NCBI RefSeq assembly: GCF_947496195.1
Contig: NZ_CANMBY010000002.1
Location: 124,001 to 188,000, forward strand
Reading direction: 5' to 3'
Source of the DNA: an uncultured Polaribacter sp.
GTDB lineage: Bacteria > Bacteroidota > Bacteroidia > Flavobacteriales > Flavobacteriaceae
Length of the DNA stretch: 64,000 nt
Shown here: piece by piece, positions 7,315 to 16,342 of the stretch
Position numbering within the stretch: the stretch's first letter is position 1
Layout: the number at the start of each line of letters is the position of its first letter
Notes under the pieces: model-generated
Database searches by the model: none
Seen by the model: only the letters and a program-made list of their open reading frames with translations
What the model was told of the DNA's origin: nothing
Program-made: the position numbers and the translations under genes

Positions 7315-9921
7315 TTAATTTTCTACTAAATCAGATTGATTTCTAAATACCAATTTATCATCAAAAGCATCTAGTAATATAATACTATCTGTAGTTACTT
7401 TACCTGATAAAATTTCTTTAGATAATTGGTTTAAAACCTCTTTCTGAATGACTCTTTTTACAGGTCTTGCTCCAAATTCTGGTTGATATCCTTTTTTAGC
7501 TAAGTAAGCAATAGCTTCATCTGTAGCATCTAAAGTTATATCTTGTTTACCAATCATTTTCTTTAAGTGATCTATTTGTAATCTTACAATTTCAAAAATA
7601 TCGTTTTTATTTAGTGGTGTAAACATGATTACATCATCAATTCTGTTTAAAAATTCTGGTCTCACAGATTTCTTTAACAATCCTAAAACTTCAATTTTAG
7701 CTAATTCAGTTACTGCATCTAAATCAGCTTTTGGATCACTAAATTTTTCTTGAATAATATGACTACCCATATTTGATGTCATGATGATAATTGCATTTTT
7801 AAAATCTGCAACTCGTCCTTTATTATCTGTTAATCTTCCTTCATCTAAAACTTGTAAAAGAACATTAAAGGTGTCTGGATGCGCTTTTTCAATTTCATCT
7901 AAAAGCACTACAGAATAAGGTCTTCTTCTTACAGCTTCAGTTAATTGCCCTCCTTCATCATAACCTACATATCCAGGAGGTGCACCTACTAATCTACTTA
8001 CAGAATGACGCTCTTGATATTCACTCATATCAATTCTAGTCATTGCATTTTCATCATCAAATAAATATTCAGCTAATGCTTTTGCTAATTCTGTTTTACC
8101 AACTCCAGTTGTTCCTAAAAACAAGAAACTTCCTATAGGTTTGTTTGGATTTTGTAAGCCTGCTTTAGAACGTCTTACTGCATCAGAAATAGCTACAATA
8201 GCTTCTTCTTGACCAACCACTCTTTTGTGTAATTGTTTTTCTAATTGTAACAATTTATCACGCTCAGACTGAATCATTTTTGTAACAGGAATACCTGTCC
8301 ATTTTGCTACAACTTCTGCAATATCATCTAATGTAACTTCTTCTTTTATTAAAGACTTTTCATTTTGATTTTCTTGCAATGTTTGCTGTAATTTTTCTAA
8401 TGCTTCTTGCGCTTCTTTAATTTTACCATATCTAATTTCTGCAACCTTACCATAATCGCCTTCACGTTCTGCTTTTTCTGCTTCAATTTTATAGTTTTCG
8501 ATTTCAGATTTTCTATTCTGAATATTATCTACAACTTCTTTTTCTGATTTCCATTTTGCATTTATGGTATTTCTTTGCTCTTTAAAATTAGCTAACTCAG
8601 CACGTAAAGTCTTTAATTTTACTTCATCTTTTTCACGTTTAATCGCTTCAATTTCAATTTCTAATTGCATTATTTTACGATCTAATACATCTAATTCTTC
8701 TGGCTTAGAGTTAATTTCCATGCGTAATTTTGATGCAGCTTCGTCCATTAAATCTATGGCTTTATCTGGTAAAAAACGATTGGTAATATATCTCTGAGAT
8801 AATTCTACAGCTCCAATAATAGCATCGTCTTTAATACGTACTTTATGATGTGTTTCGTATTTTTCTTTAATTCCTCTCAAAATGGAAATTGCACTTTCAG
8901 TATCTGGTTCATCAACTAACACTTTCTGAAAACGTCTTTCTAAAGCCTTATCTTTTTCAAAATATTTTTGATATTCATCTAGGGTAGTAGCACCAATTGC
9001 ACGCAGTTCACCTCTTGCTAATGCTGGTTTTAAAATATTAGCTGCATCCATTGCACCTTGTCCACCACCAGCACCAACTAAAGTGTGTATTTCATCAATA
9101 AACAACACAATATCTCCATCTGAAGTAGTTACTTCTTTTATAACTGCTTTTAAACGCTCTTCAAATTCACCTTTATATTTTGCACCAGCAATTAAGGCAC
9201 CCATGTCTAAAGAGAAAATCAATTTGTCTTTTAGGTTTTCTGGCACATCACCATCTACAATTCTATGGGCTAAACCCTCTGCAATTGCAGTTTTACCTGT
9301 ACCTGGTTCACCCACTAAAATTGGATTATTTTTAGTTCTTCTTGATAGAATTTGAAGCAATCTTCTTATTTCTTCATCTCTACCAATAACAGGATCTAAC
9401 TTATTGTCTTGTGCTAATTGATTTAAGTTTTTTGCATATTTACTTAAAGCATTATATGTTTCTTCTTGACTTTGAGAGGTAACTCTTTCTCCTTTTCTTA
9501 ACTCATCTATAGCTGCTTTTAAATCTTTTTCTGTTACTCCTTGGTCTTTTAAAACCTGTGCAATATTAGATTTCGATTTAAAAATGGCCAGTATTAAATG
9601 TTCTAACGAAACGAAATCATCTTTCATGTCTTTAGCAATAATAGATGCTTCATTTAACGTTTTACCAGCTTCTCTAGAAAGCATTAATTCTGCACCAGAA
9701 ACTTTTGCAAAACTTTGTAATTGTTTTTCTAGTATCTGGTTTACAACATCGATATTGATGTTAAGTTTCTTTAATAAAAAAGGCAACACATTTTGGTCTA
9801 CTTCTGTTAAAGCTTTAAAAATATGTTCGTTTTCTATTTGATTATGACCAAAACCTTGCGCAATTTGTTGCGCCATTTGTATGGTCTCTTGTGATTTTGT
9901 TGTATAGTTATTAAAATTCAT
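7315..9921 (-). CDS. clpB: ATP-dependent disaggregase ClpB
   Basis: 868 residues, full length. ClpB is the hexameric AAA+ chaperone that pulls polypeptides out of aggregates with DnaK. Order of parts: N-terminal repeat domain (about 1-150), first AAA+ module with Walker [10 protein letters not shown] and Walker [14 protein letters not shown], a long middle coiled-coil (about 410-525, rich in K/E), second module with Walker [10 protein letters not shown] and Walker [13 protein letters not shown], then the C-terminal small domain. It is monocistronic with a terminator downstream and a TAnnTTTG promoter upstream. I see no HrcA/CIRCE inverted repeat in the upstream 150 bp. Confidence 0.97.
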   Translation of the reverse strand: MNFNNYTTKSQETIQMAQQIAQGFGHNQIENEHIFKALTEVDQNVLPFLLKKLNINIDVVNQILEKQLQSFAKVSGAELMLSREAGKTLNEASIIAKDMKDDFVSLEHLILAIFKSKSNIAQVLKDQGVTEKDLKAAIDELRKGERVTSQSQEETYNALSKYAKNLNQLAQDNKLDPVIGRDEEIRRLLQILSRRTKNNPILVGEPGTGKTAIAEGLAHRIVDGDVPENLKDKLIFSLDMGALIAGAKYKGEFEERLKAVIKEVTTSDGDIVLFIDEIHTLVGAGGGQGAMDAANILKPALARGELRAIGATTLDEYQKYFEKDKALERRFQKVLVDEPDTESAISILRGIKEKYETHHKVRIKDDAIIGAVELSQRYITNRFLPDKAIDLMDEAASKLRMEINSKPEELDVLDRKIMQLEIEIEAIKREKDEVKLKTLRAELANFKEQRNTINAKWKSEKEVVDNIQNRKSEIENYKIEAEKAEREGDYGKVAEIRYGKIKEAQEALEKLQQTLQENQNEKSLIKEEVTLDDIAEVVAKWTGIPVTKMIQSERDKLLQLEKQLHKRVVGQEEAIVAISDAVRRSKAGLQNPNKPIGSFLFLGTTGVGKTELAKALAEYLFDDENAMTRIDMSEYQERHSVSRLVGAPPGYVGYDEGGQLTEAVRRRPYSVVLLDEIEKAHPDTFNVLLQVLDEGRLTDNKGRVADFKNAIIIMTSNMGSHIIQEKFSDPKADLDAVTELAKIEVLGLLKKSVRPEFLNRIDDVIMFTPLNKNDIFEIVRLQIDHLKKMIGKQDITLDATDEAIAYLAKKGYQPEFGARPVKRVIQKEVLNQLSKEILSGKVTTDSIILLDAFDDKLVFRNQSDLVEN

Positions 9922-9956
9922 TTTTCGTTTTTTTTCTTTTTACAATTATTAATTAG

Positions 9957-9964
9957 CAAATTTA
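9957..9964 (-). promoter_or_regulatory. -7 element (TAAATTTG) for clpB
   Basis: The minus strand reads TAAATTTG, 35 bp before the clpB ATG at 9921. TTG triplets lie upstream but at less typical spacing. Confidence 0.5.
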
Positions 9965-10049
9965 GTACCATCTAAAAATCAATGATTTAGCAAGACATTT
10001 TGACTTGTTTTTTCTAATTTTTATGACTTTTTGACTGTTTTATCTTTCT

Positions 10050-10057
10050 TATATTTG
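10050..10057 (+). promoter_or_regulatory. -7 element (TATATTTG) for ytxJ
   Basis: TATATTTG ends 23 bp before ATG 10081, with TTG at 10031-10033 upstream. A second match (TAAATTTG, 10063-10070) is too close to the ATG to be the main -7 element. Confidence 0.55.
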
Positions 10058-10080
10058 TATTTTAAATTTGAAATAAAAAG

Positions 10081-10482
10081 ATGAGTATATTTTCTAATAT
10101 TTTTGGAGGTGGAGAGAAAAGTGGAGCCTCATCAAATAAAAATAATAACATAAATTGGATTCCTTTAAATGCTTTAGAGCAGTTAGAAACTATTAAAGAG
10201 CAATCTAAAACTGAATCTATTTTTATATTTAAACATTCAACTAGATGTGGTATTAGTAGTATGGTTATTAAACAATTCGAAAAATTATTTTCAGAAGAAC
10301 ACCAAAGATTAAAAGTATATTATCTAGACCTTTTGTCTTATAGAAATGTCTCTGATGAAGTGGGATATACTTTTCAAGTTCAACACCAATCACCACAATT
10401 ACTCATCATTAAAAACGGTGTTTGTGTGTATCATGCCTCACATTATGATATCACTCAAACAGAATTATCAAGATTTCTATAA
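10081..10482 (+). CDS. ytxJ: YtxJ-like bacillithiol-system redox protein (monothiol bacilliredoxin)
   Basis: 133 residues. The family block FIFKHSTRCGISSMV (47-61) carries the single active cysteine C56 in a thioredoxin-like fold, and HQSPQLLIIKNG corresponds to the cis-Pro loop. YtxJ proteins are proposed to remove bacillithiol from mixed disulfides, so the gene implies that the host makes bacillithiol, as many Bacteroidota do. The first 23 residues are a low-complexity Gly/Ser/Asn segment. It has its own promoter and is followed after 59 bp by a helicase gene with a separate promoter. Confidence 0.82.
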   Translation: MSIFSNIFGGGEKSGASSNKNNNINWIPLNALEQLETIKEQSKTESIFIFKHSTRCGISSMVIKQFEKLFSEEHQRLKVYYLDLLSYRNVSDEVGYTFQVQHQSPQLLIIKNGVCVYHASHYDITQTELSRFL

Positions 10483-10489
10483 GATAAAC

Positions 10490-10521
10490 TTGCATTAAAC
10501 CTGGTTTAAGTCTTATTTTTG
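10490..10521 (+). promoter_or_regulatory. Promoter for the helicase gene (TTG-N21-TATTTTTG)
   Basis: TTG (10490-10492), 21-bp spacer, TATTTTTG (10514-10521). This fits the Flavobacteriales consensus and puts transcription start about 15 bp before the TTG start codon at 10542, supporting that start. Confidence 0.65.
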
Positions 10522-10541
10522 TTACTTAAATTTTTTAAATT

Positions 10542-12089
10542 TTGACAGAAACAAAAATTTCAGAAGCAAATACAGGAAAAGAGTTATATGGATATCAAAA
10601 AGATGCACTAGAAGAAATTTTTAAAAGATTCGAAACTGCTCCAGAAGATTATCACTTACTTTATCAATTACCAACTGGAGGAGGAAAAACAGTTATCTTT
10701 TCTGAAATTACAAGACGTTACTTAAAAACTTTCAAAAAGAAAGTACTTGTTTTAACCCATAGAATTGAGTTAAGCAAGCAAACTTCTAAAATGTTAAAGG
10801 AGTTTGGTGTTACTAATAAAACCGTAAATTCTACTGCAAAATTAGATGATCAGCATGAGTTTGATTGTTTTGTAGCAATGGTAGAAACTCTAAACAATCG
10901 TTTAAATGATGATAAATTTGACATTTCTGATATAGGTTTAGTAATTGTTGATGAGGCTCACTACAACTCATTTACTAAAATATTTAAATTTTTTAATAAA
11001 TCATTTATTCTTGGTGTTACTGCAACTCCATTAAGTTCTAACATAAAATTACCTATGTATGAGAACTATCAAGAATTGGTGGTTGGTGAATCTATTAAAG
11101 ATTTAATTAGTAATGATTATTTAGCAAGTGCAAATATGTACTCTTATAATGTTGGTTTAACCTCATTAGAAGTGGGTGCAAATGGAGATTATACAGTAAA
11201 ATCTTCAGAAGATTTATACATGAATGTAGACATGCTTTCTAAATTAGTTTCTGCTTATGAAGAAACCATTAAAGGCAAAAAAACATTAATATTTAACAAT
11301 GGTATAAATACTTCTATTCAAGTTTTTTATGCTTTTAAGAAAGCAGGATACCCAATTGCACACCTGGATAATACAAACACTAAAAAAGAACGTGAATTAA
11401 TCTTAAAATGGTTTCATAAAACACCTGGAGCAATTATAACATCTGTTAGTATTTTAACAACAGGATTTGATGAACCTAGTATAGAGGCTATAGTACTAAA
11501 CAGAGCTACAAAATCACTAACCTTATATTATCAAATGATTGGTCGTGGTTCTCGTATTTATGGAGATAAAAAAGAGTTTGATGTTTTAGATTTAGGAAAC
11601 AATTTCTACAGATTTGGACCATGGGGAGCAGATTTAGACTGGCAAAAAATGTTTAGAGCTCCAGATTATTATTTAAATGCAATACTTTCTGATGAAGAAA
11701 TAGAAAGTAATTTTAAATATGAATTACCTGCAGACATTAAAAAAGAATTTGCGAATTCTAAAGACATGTATTTTGACATGAAGCAAGTGTATATAGATAC
11801 AATTAGAGCAGGGGAGTCTTCTAAAAGAGTTTTAGAAAAGTCTATTGTACACCATGCAAAAATGTGTATCGAAAATAGTGAAGACGTTTTTGATGCTTTA
11901 ATTTTGGCTAAAAAGCTAGGAGAGGAGATAGATGATAGAATTAATAGATATGCAAAATGTATTTCTAAAAGTACCCACAACTTTGTAACTTGGTTAAAAG
12001 ACGATTACAGGAAGAAATTAAATGCTTATTTACGTGCTAACTTTGATGAAGACTTCGAAAAAATTCATGGTTATCCACCTGAAGACTAG
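10542..12089 (+). CDS. DEAD/DEAH-box (superfamily 2) helicase
   Basis: 515 residues with a TTG start at 10542, supported by the promoter position; the next ATG would remove the conserved LYGYQKDALE segment. Motif I is QLPTGGGKTVIF, motif II VIVDEAHYN, motif III GVTATPLS, motif V TTGFDEPSIEAIVLNRAT, motif VI QMIGRGSRI. The layout matches type I restriction/UvrB-like ResIII plus Helicase_C domains without a nuclease domain. The last 130 residues are a lineage-specific extension. The function is ATP-driven nucleic-acid remodelling with no assigned pathway. It is followed by a terminator. Confidence 0.88.
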   Translation: MTETKISEANTGKELYGYQKDALEEIFKRFETAPEDYHLLYQLPTGGGKTVIFSEITRRYLKTFKKKVLVLTHRIELSKQTSKMLKEFGVTNKTVNSTAKLDDQHEFDCFVAMVETLNNRLNDDKFDISDIGLVIVDEAHYNSFTKIFKFFNKSFILGVTATPLSSNIKLPMYENYQELVVGESIKDLISNDYLASANMYSYNVGLTSLEVGANGDYTVKSSEDLYMNVDMLSKLVSAYEETIKGKKTLIFNNGINTSIQVFYAFKKAGYPIAHLDNTNTKKERELILKWFHKTPGAIITSVSILTTGFDEPSIEAIVLNRATKSLTLYYQMIGRGSRIYGDKKEFDVLDLGNNFYRFGPWGADLDWQKMFRAPDYYLNAILSDEEIESNFKYELPADIKKEFANSKDMYFDMKQVYIDTIRAGESSKRVLEKSIVHHAKMCIENSEDVFDALILAKKLGEEIDDRINRYAKCISKSTHNFVTWLKDDYRKKLNAYLRANFDEDFEKIHGYPPED

Positions 12090-12106
12090 TATTTAAAAGA
12101 AATAGT

Positions 12107-12136
12107 AAAAGTGAAAATTTTTTTCACTTTTTTTTT
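12107..12136 (+). terminator. Terminator after the helicase gene
   Basis: AAAAGTGAAAA (12107-12117) pairs with TTTTCACTTTT (12121-12131), followed by a T run, 17 bp after the stop. Confidence 0.8.
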
Positions 12137-12140
12137 GTTT

Positions 12141-12173
12141 TTGTGTTTTGTATTAAAAAATAATTTACTTTTG
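12141..12173 (+). promoter_or_regulatory. Promoter of the polyamine-operon leader
   Basis: TTG (12141-12143), 22-bp spacer, TACTTTTG (12166-12173). The predicted start near 12180 gives a 270-nt leader before the GTG of the arginine decarboxylase gene. Confidence 0.55.
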
Positions 12174-12193
12174 ATTCGCTTATTATAAGTTAA

Positions 12194-12358
12194 ATGTTAA
12201 GTTTTTCTTATTTCGATAGTAAGTTATTTTTGGAGAAAAAGACTTACAACGCATTTTGGAAATGTAACGAAAAAATTAAGGTATCTCCATCTTCTTTTCT
12301 AGAAGATTTGCAACTTTACTTTAAATTGCACGTAGTTTACTTACAAATAATTCAGTGA
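12194..12358 (+). CDS. Small ORF (54 aa) in the polyamine-operon leader
   Basis: ATG 12194 to TGA 12356-12358, 54 codons: begins MLSFSYFDSKLFLEKKTYN and ends HVVYLQIIQ. It lies 20 bp after the -7 element in a 362-bp gap. The peptide has no Arg codon and no recognisable motif. It could be a translated upstream ORF that controls the downstream hairpins, a small protein, or a chance frame. In AT-rich DNA a 54-codon ORF can arise by chance. Confidence 0.35.
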   Translation: MLSFSYFDSKLFLEKKTYNAFWKCNEKIKVSPSSFLEDLQLYFKLHVVYLQIIQ

Positions 12359-12365
12359 TAATAAT

Positions 12366-12407
12366 CTCTTGTTTAAGAGTTTTATTTTCTAGCTAAAACA
12401 AGTTGTT
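12366..12407 (+). promoter_or_regulatory. Mutually exclusive hairpins in the polyamine-operon leader
   Basis: Three pairings compete: CTCTT(12366-12370)/AAGAG(12375-12379); CTTGTTT(12368-12374)/AAACAAG(12396-12402); AACAA(12397-12401)/TTGTT(12403-12407). They lie between the small ORF stop and the operon start. The remainder of the gap (12408-12451) is AT-rich with nothing I recognise. Confidence 0.4.
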
Positions 12408-12451
12408 TAAAGCTTAGAAGTCATTTATCATTATATTATTAATTAAACAAA

Positions 12452-13843
12452 GTGAACACAAAATATATCGATTTAGTCGAACAAACGTTCGATTTTCCTC
12501 AAGAGGAATTTAAAACAGAAAATAACAAACTGTTTTGGCATGGAATTAATTTAATGGAATTAGCTCAAGAATATGGAGCTCCATTAAAGTTTACCTATTT
12601 GCCAAAAATCTCAGAAAACATAAATAGAGCCAAAGGTTGGTTTAAACAGAGTATTGAAAAGCATAAATATAAAGGTAAATACTTTTATAGTTATTGTACT
12701 AAAAGTTCTCATTTTAAACATGTACTTAATGAGGCTTTAAAAAACGAAATCCACATAGAAACATCATCTGCTTTTGACATAGATATTGTTAATAATCTAA
12801 AACAAGCAGGTAAAATTAAACCATCTACTTATGTAATTTGTAATGGTTTTAAACGCGATCAATACGTTAAAAACATTGGAGGTCTAATTAATTCTGGTCA
12901 TCAAAATTGTATACCAATTATAGATAATTACGAAGAATTAGCACTTTTACAAAAAGAGACCGATAAAAAGTTTAAAGTGGGTATTAGAATCGCATCAGAA
13001 GAAGAACCAAAATTTGAGTTTTATACCTCTAGATTAGGTATTGGATATAAAAATATAGTTTCTTTTTATGAACGTGAAATTGCAAATAACGAACAAGTAG
13101 ATTTAAAGATGTTACATTTCTTTATCAATACAGGTATTAAAGACAATGCTTATTATTGGAACGAATTAATGAAATGTTTAAACGTTTATATAAACCTTAA
13201 AAAAATATGTCCTACTTTAGATAGTTTAAATATTGGTGGTGGATTCCCTATAAAAAATTCCTTGGCTTTTGATTATGATTATGCCTATATGATAGATGAA
13301 ATCATTGGTCAAATAAAACAAGCTTGTGATGAAGCAGAAGTAGATGTGCCTCATATTTTTACAGAATTTGGTAGCTTTACAGTGGGTGAATCTGGTGCAG
13401 CTATTTATGAAGTTTTATATCAGAAAAAACAAAATGATAGAGAACGTTGGAATATGATTAACTCATCATTCATTACTACTTTACCAGATTCTTGGGCAAT
13501 TAATAAACGTTTTATAATGTTGCCAATTAATAAATGGAATCATAAATATGAACGTGTTTTATTGGGTGGTTTAACTTGTGATAGTGATGATTATTACAAT
13601 TCTGAACAACATATAAATGGTATTTATTTACCTGTTTACGAAAAAGACAAACCCTTATACATTGGTTTCTTTAATACAGGGGCATACCAAGAGTCTATAG
13701 GTGGTTTTGGTGGTTTACAACATTGTTTAATTCCACATCCAAAACATTTAATCATAGACAGAAATGAAGATGGTAAATTATCAATTACCGTGTTTAAAGA
13801 ACAACAACAAAGCAAAGAGTTATTATCTATTCTAGGATATTAA
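12452..13843 (+). CDS. speA: Short PLP-dependent (fold III) arginine decarboxylase
   Basis: 463 residues, GTG start. The alanine-racemase-fold barrel has the PLP lysine K84 in FYSYCTKSSHF, replacing the usual FYAVKAN. IGGGFP (261-266) binds the PLP phosphate, and LLGGLTCDSDD carries the Cys-Asp of the distal active site. Flavobacterial relatives are annotated as arginine decarboxylase, and agmatinase directly follows, fitting arginine to agmatine to putrescine. It is much shorter than the ~630-residue E. coli SpeA, so the substrate is inferred from context; diaminopimelate or carboxynorspermidine decarboxylase activity is not excluded. It heads a five-gene operon behind a structured leader. 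Confidence 0.78.
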   Translation: MNTKYIDLVEQTFDFPQEEFKTENNKLFWHGINLMELAQEYGAPLKFTYLPKISENINRAKGWFKQSIEKHKYKGKYFYSYCTKSSHFKHVLNEALKNEIHIETSSAFDIDIVNNLKQAGKIKPSTYVICNGFKRDQYVKNIGGLINSGHQNCIPIIDNYEELALLQKETDKKFKVGIRIASEEEPKFEFYTSRLGIGYKNIVSFYEREIANNEQVDLKMLHFFINTGIKDNAYYWNELMKCLNVYINLKKICPTLDSLNIGGGFPIKNSLAFDYDYAYMIDEIIGQIKQACDEAEVDVPHIFTEFGSFTVGESGAAIYEVLYQKKQNDRERWNMINSSFITTLPDSWAINKRFIMLPINKWNHKYERVLLGGLTCDSDDYYNSEQHINGIYLPVYEKDKPLYIGFFNTGAYQESIGGFGGLQHCLIPHPKHLIIDRNEDGKLSITVFKEQQQSKELLSILGY

Positions 13844-13858
13844 AATATTAAAATTAAC

Positions 13859-14803
13859 ATGAAAACAAATCAAACATATGCAGGAATTCCTCAAGAATAT
13901 GGAAACCTAGCAACGTCAAAAATTGTAATTATACCTGTTCCTTATGATGGAACTAGTACTTGGCAAAAAGGAGCAGACAAAGGGCCTCAAGCCTTTTTAG
14001 ATGCTTCAGAAAACATGGAGCTATATGACATAGAAACAGATTCTGAAGTGTACAAAGAAGGTGTTTTCTTAGCAGATGCTATCACAGAAAATGAGTCTCC
14101 AGAAGCTGTTGTAGAAGCTGTTCATCAAACCACAAAAAAATACATCAACAGAAATAAATTTGTAACTGTTTTTGGTGGAGAACATTCTATTTCAATAGGT
14201 ACAATTAGAGCTTTTAATGAGTGTTTTCCTAACTTAACTGTATTACATATAGATGCGCATGCAGACTTAAGAAAAGAATACGAAGGTTCTAGTTGCAATC
14301 ATGCTTGTGCTGTTTATGAAGCAAATCAAACTACAAATTTGGTACAAGTTGGTATTAGAAGTATGGATATTTCTGAGAAAAGAGAAATGAACTTAGACAA
14401 AGTTTTCTTTGCTCATGACATGGCTGTTAATGAAGATTGGATGGATGATGTAATAGACCAATTAACTAGTAATGTGTTTATTACATTCGATTTAGATGCT
14501 TTAGATCCATCAATTTTACCATCAACTGGAACTCCAGAACCAGGAGGATTATTTTATTATGAAACGCTAGAATTTTTACAAAGAGTTTTTGATGAAAAAA
14601 ATGTGGTAGGTTTTGATATGGTTGAATTATGTCCTAATGAAAATGAAAAATCATCAGACTTTTTAGCAGCTAAATTATTCTATAAAATGTTGAGTTATAA
14701 GTTTGCTTCTAATGATGATACTTATGATAATGGAGATGATTTAAAAGATAATAATCCTTTTAGCAAATTGTCTAAATTTAAAAATGATGACGACGATTAT
14801 TAG
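13859..14803 (+). CDS. speB: Agmatinase
   Basis: 314 residues of the ureohydrolase family, converting agmatine to putrescine and urea with two Mn ions. Metal ligands are visible: H109 in GGEHSIS, D132/H134/D136 in HIDAHADLR, D211/D213 in TFDLDALDPSILPSTGTPEPGG. The last 30 residues are an Asp/Asn-rich tail not needed for catalysis. It follows the decarboxylase by 15 bp and precedes the GNAT-nitrilase fusion by 9 bp, consistent with one transcript. Confidence 0.9.
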   Translation: MKTNQTYAGIPQEYGNLATSKIVIIPVPYDGTSTWQKGADKGPQAFLDASENMELYDIETDSEVYKEGVFLADAITENESPEAVVEAVHQTTKKYINRNKFVTVFGGEHSISIGTIRAFNECFPNLTVLHIDAHADLRKEYEGSSCNHACAVYEANQTTNLVQVGIRSMDISEKREMNLDKVFFAHDMAVNEDWMDDVIDQLTSNVFITFDLDALDPSILPSTGTPEPGGLFYYETLEFLQRVFDEKNVVGFDMVELCPNENEKSSDFLAAKLFYKMLSYKFASNDDTYDNGDDLKDNNPFSKLSKFKNDDDDY

Positions 14804-14812
14804 TCATAAATC

Positions 14813-16342
14813 ATGATAAAAAACATAGAAAATATAGAATTGCAATATTTAACGCTTGATGATTATCAGGCGTTAAAACAAGCAATGATTGAAGTTTACG
14901 CTAATATGACAAATTCTTATTGGCAAGAACCTCAAATAAAATCATTAATTCAAAAATTTCCAGAAGGTCAAGTCATTATTAAAATTAATGGCAAACTTGC
15001 AGGTTGTGCATTATCTATTATGGTAGATTATGATAAGTTTGATGACACACATACCTATGAAGACATTACTGGTAATTACACCTTTAGCACACATGATGAA
15101 GATGGTGATGTTTTATACGGAATTGATGTTTTTATTAAAAAAGAATATCGTGGTTTACGCTTAGGCAGACGTTTATATGATTACAGAAAAGAACTTGCAG
15201 AAAAATTAAACTTAAGAGGAATTGTTTTTGGAGGTAGAATGCCTAATTATCATAAATATGCCAAAGACATATCGCCTAAAGAATATCTAGAAAAGGTAAA
15301 ACGTAAAGAAATACATGATCCTGTTTTAAACTTTCAAATTTCGAACGATTTTCATCCATCAAAAATTTTAAAAGGGTATTTAGAAGGCGACAGTAGTTCT
15401 GGTGATTATGCAGTTTTATTAGAGTGGGATAATATCTATTATCAAAAGAAAACTAAAAAAGCAGCAACCAAAAAAAGAGTAGTGCGTTTAGGGCTTATTC
15501 AATGGCAAATGCGTTTGTATAAAGATTTAGAAGAATTAATGCAACAAGCAGAATATTTTATAGATGCTGTTTCTGCATATAGAGCAGATTTTGCGTTATT
15601 TCCTGAATTTTTTAATGCGCCTTTAATGGCAGATCATAATCATTTACCAGAATCTGAAGCGATTCGTGAATTGGCAAAATTTACACCTGTTATCGTTCAA
15701 AAGTTTTCTGAGTTAGCAATTACATATAACATTAATATCATTACTGGTAGTATGCCAGAGATTAAAGATGAGTTGCTTTACAATGTAGGTTATATCTGTA
15801 AAAGAGATGGCTCTAAAGACAGATATGAAAAACTGCATGTAACTCCTGATGAAGCTAAAGTTTGGGGAATGCAAGGAGGTAATGAGCTTAAAACTTTTGA
15901 TACAGATTGTGGTAAAGTAGGCGTGCTTATTTGTTACGATTCTGAGTTCCCAGAATTAAGTAGAATTTTAGCAGAAGAAGGTATGGATATTTTATTTGTT
16001 CCTTTTTTAACTGACACTCAAAATGGGTATTCTAGGGTAAGACATTGTGCACAAGCTAGAGCTATAGAAAACGAATGTTATGTAGCCATTGCTGGTAGTG
16101 TTGGTAATTTACCAAAAGTAAATAATATGGATATTCAATTTGCACAATCTATGGTATTTACGCCTTGTGATTTTTCGTTTCCTGCAAACGGAATTAAAGC
16201 AGAAGCCACAACCAATACAGAAATGATTGTTATTGCAGACGTAGATTTAGACTTACTTAAAGATTTGAATCAATTTGGTAGTGTACGTAATTTAAAAGAT
16301 AGAAGAACAGATTTATTTAAACTAGAAAAAATTAAGAAATAG
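14813..16342 (+). CDS. GNAT acetyltransferase fused to carbon-nitrogen hydrolase
   Basis: 509 residues in two domains. An N-terminal GNAT domain (about 10-205) has the acetyl-CoA loop YRGLRLGRRLYDYR at 112-125. A nitrilase-superfamily domain (about 224-490) has the catalytic triad E265 (LFPEFF), K340 (YEKLHV) and C374 (LICYDSEFPE). Proteins with this two-domain layout (YhcX-like) are known across bacteria, but the substrate is unresolved. Its place inside a putrescine operon suggests an acylated or carbamoylated polyamine-related amide. The stop TAG overlaps the GTG start of the next gene by one base. Confidence 0.88.
   Translation: MIKNIENIELQYLTLDDYQALKQAMIEVYANMTNSYWQEPQIKSLIQKFPEGQVIIKINGKLAGCALSIMVDYDKFDDTHTYEDITGNYTFSTHDEDGDVLYGIDVFIKKEYRGLRLGRRLYDYRKELAEKLNLRGIVFGGRMPNYHKYAKDISPKEYLEKVKRKEIHDPVLNFQISNDFHPSKILKGYLEGDSSSGDYAVLLEWDNIYYQKKTKKAATKKRVVRLGLIQWQMRLYKDLEELMQQAEYFIDAVSAYRADFALFPEFFNAPLMADHNHLPESEAIRELAKFTPVIVQKFSELAITYNINIITGSMPEIKDELLYNVGYICKRDGSKDRYEKLHVTPDEAKVWGMQGGNELKTFDTDCGKVGVLICYDSEFPELSRILAEEGMDILFVPFLTDTQNGYSRVRHCAQARAIENECYVAIAGSVGNLPKVNNMDIQFAQSMVFTPCDFSFPANGIKAEATTNTEMIVIADVDLDLLKDLNQFGSVRNLKDRRTDLFKLEKIKK

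Noticed and set aside
8564..9841. Three ORFs of 77-90 codons on the plus strand inside clpB
   Set aside because: They are antisense shadows of a fully conserved gene and have no promoter or family features.
9922..10080. CIRCE or HrcA site upstream of clpB
   Set aside because: No 9-bp inverted repeat with the CIRCE consensus is present between clpB and ytxJ.
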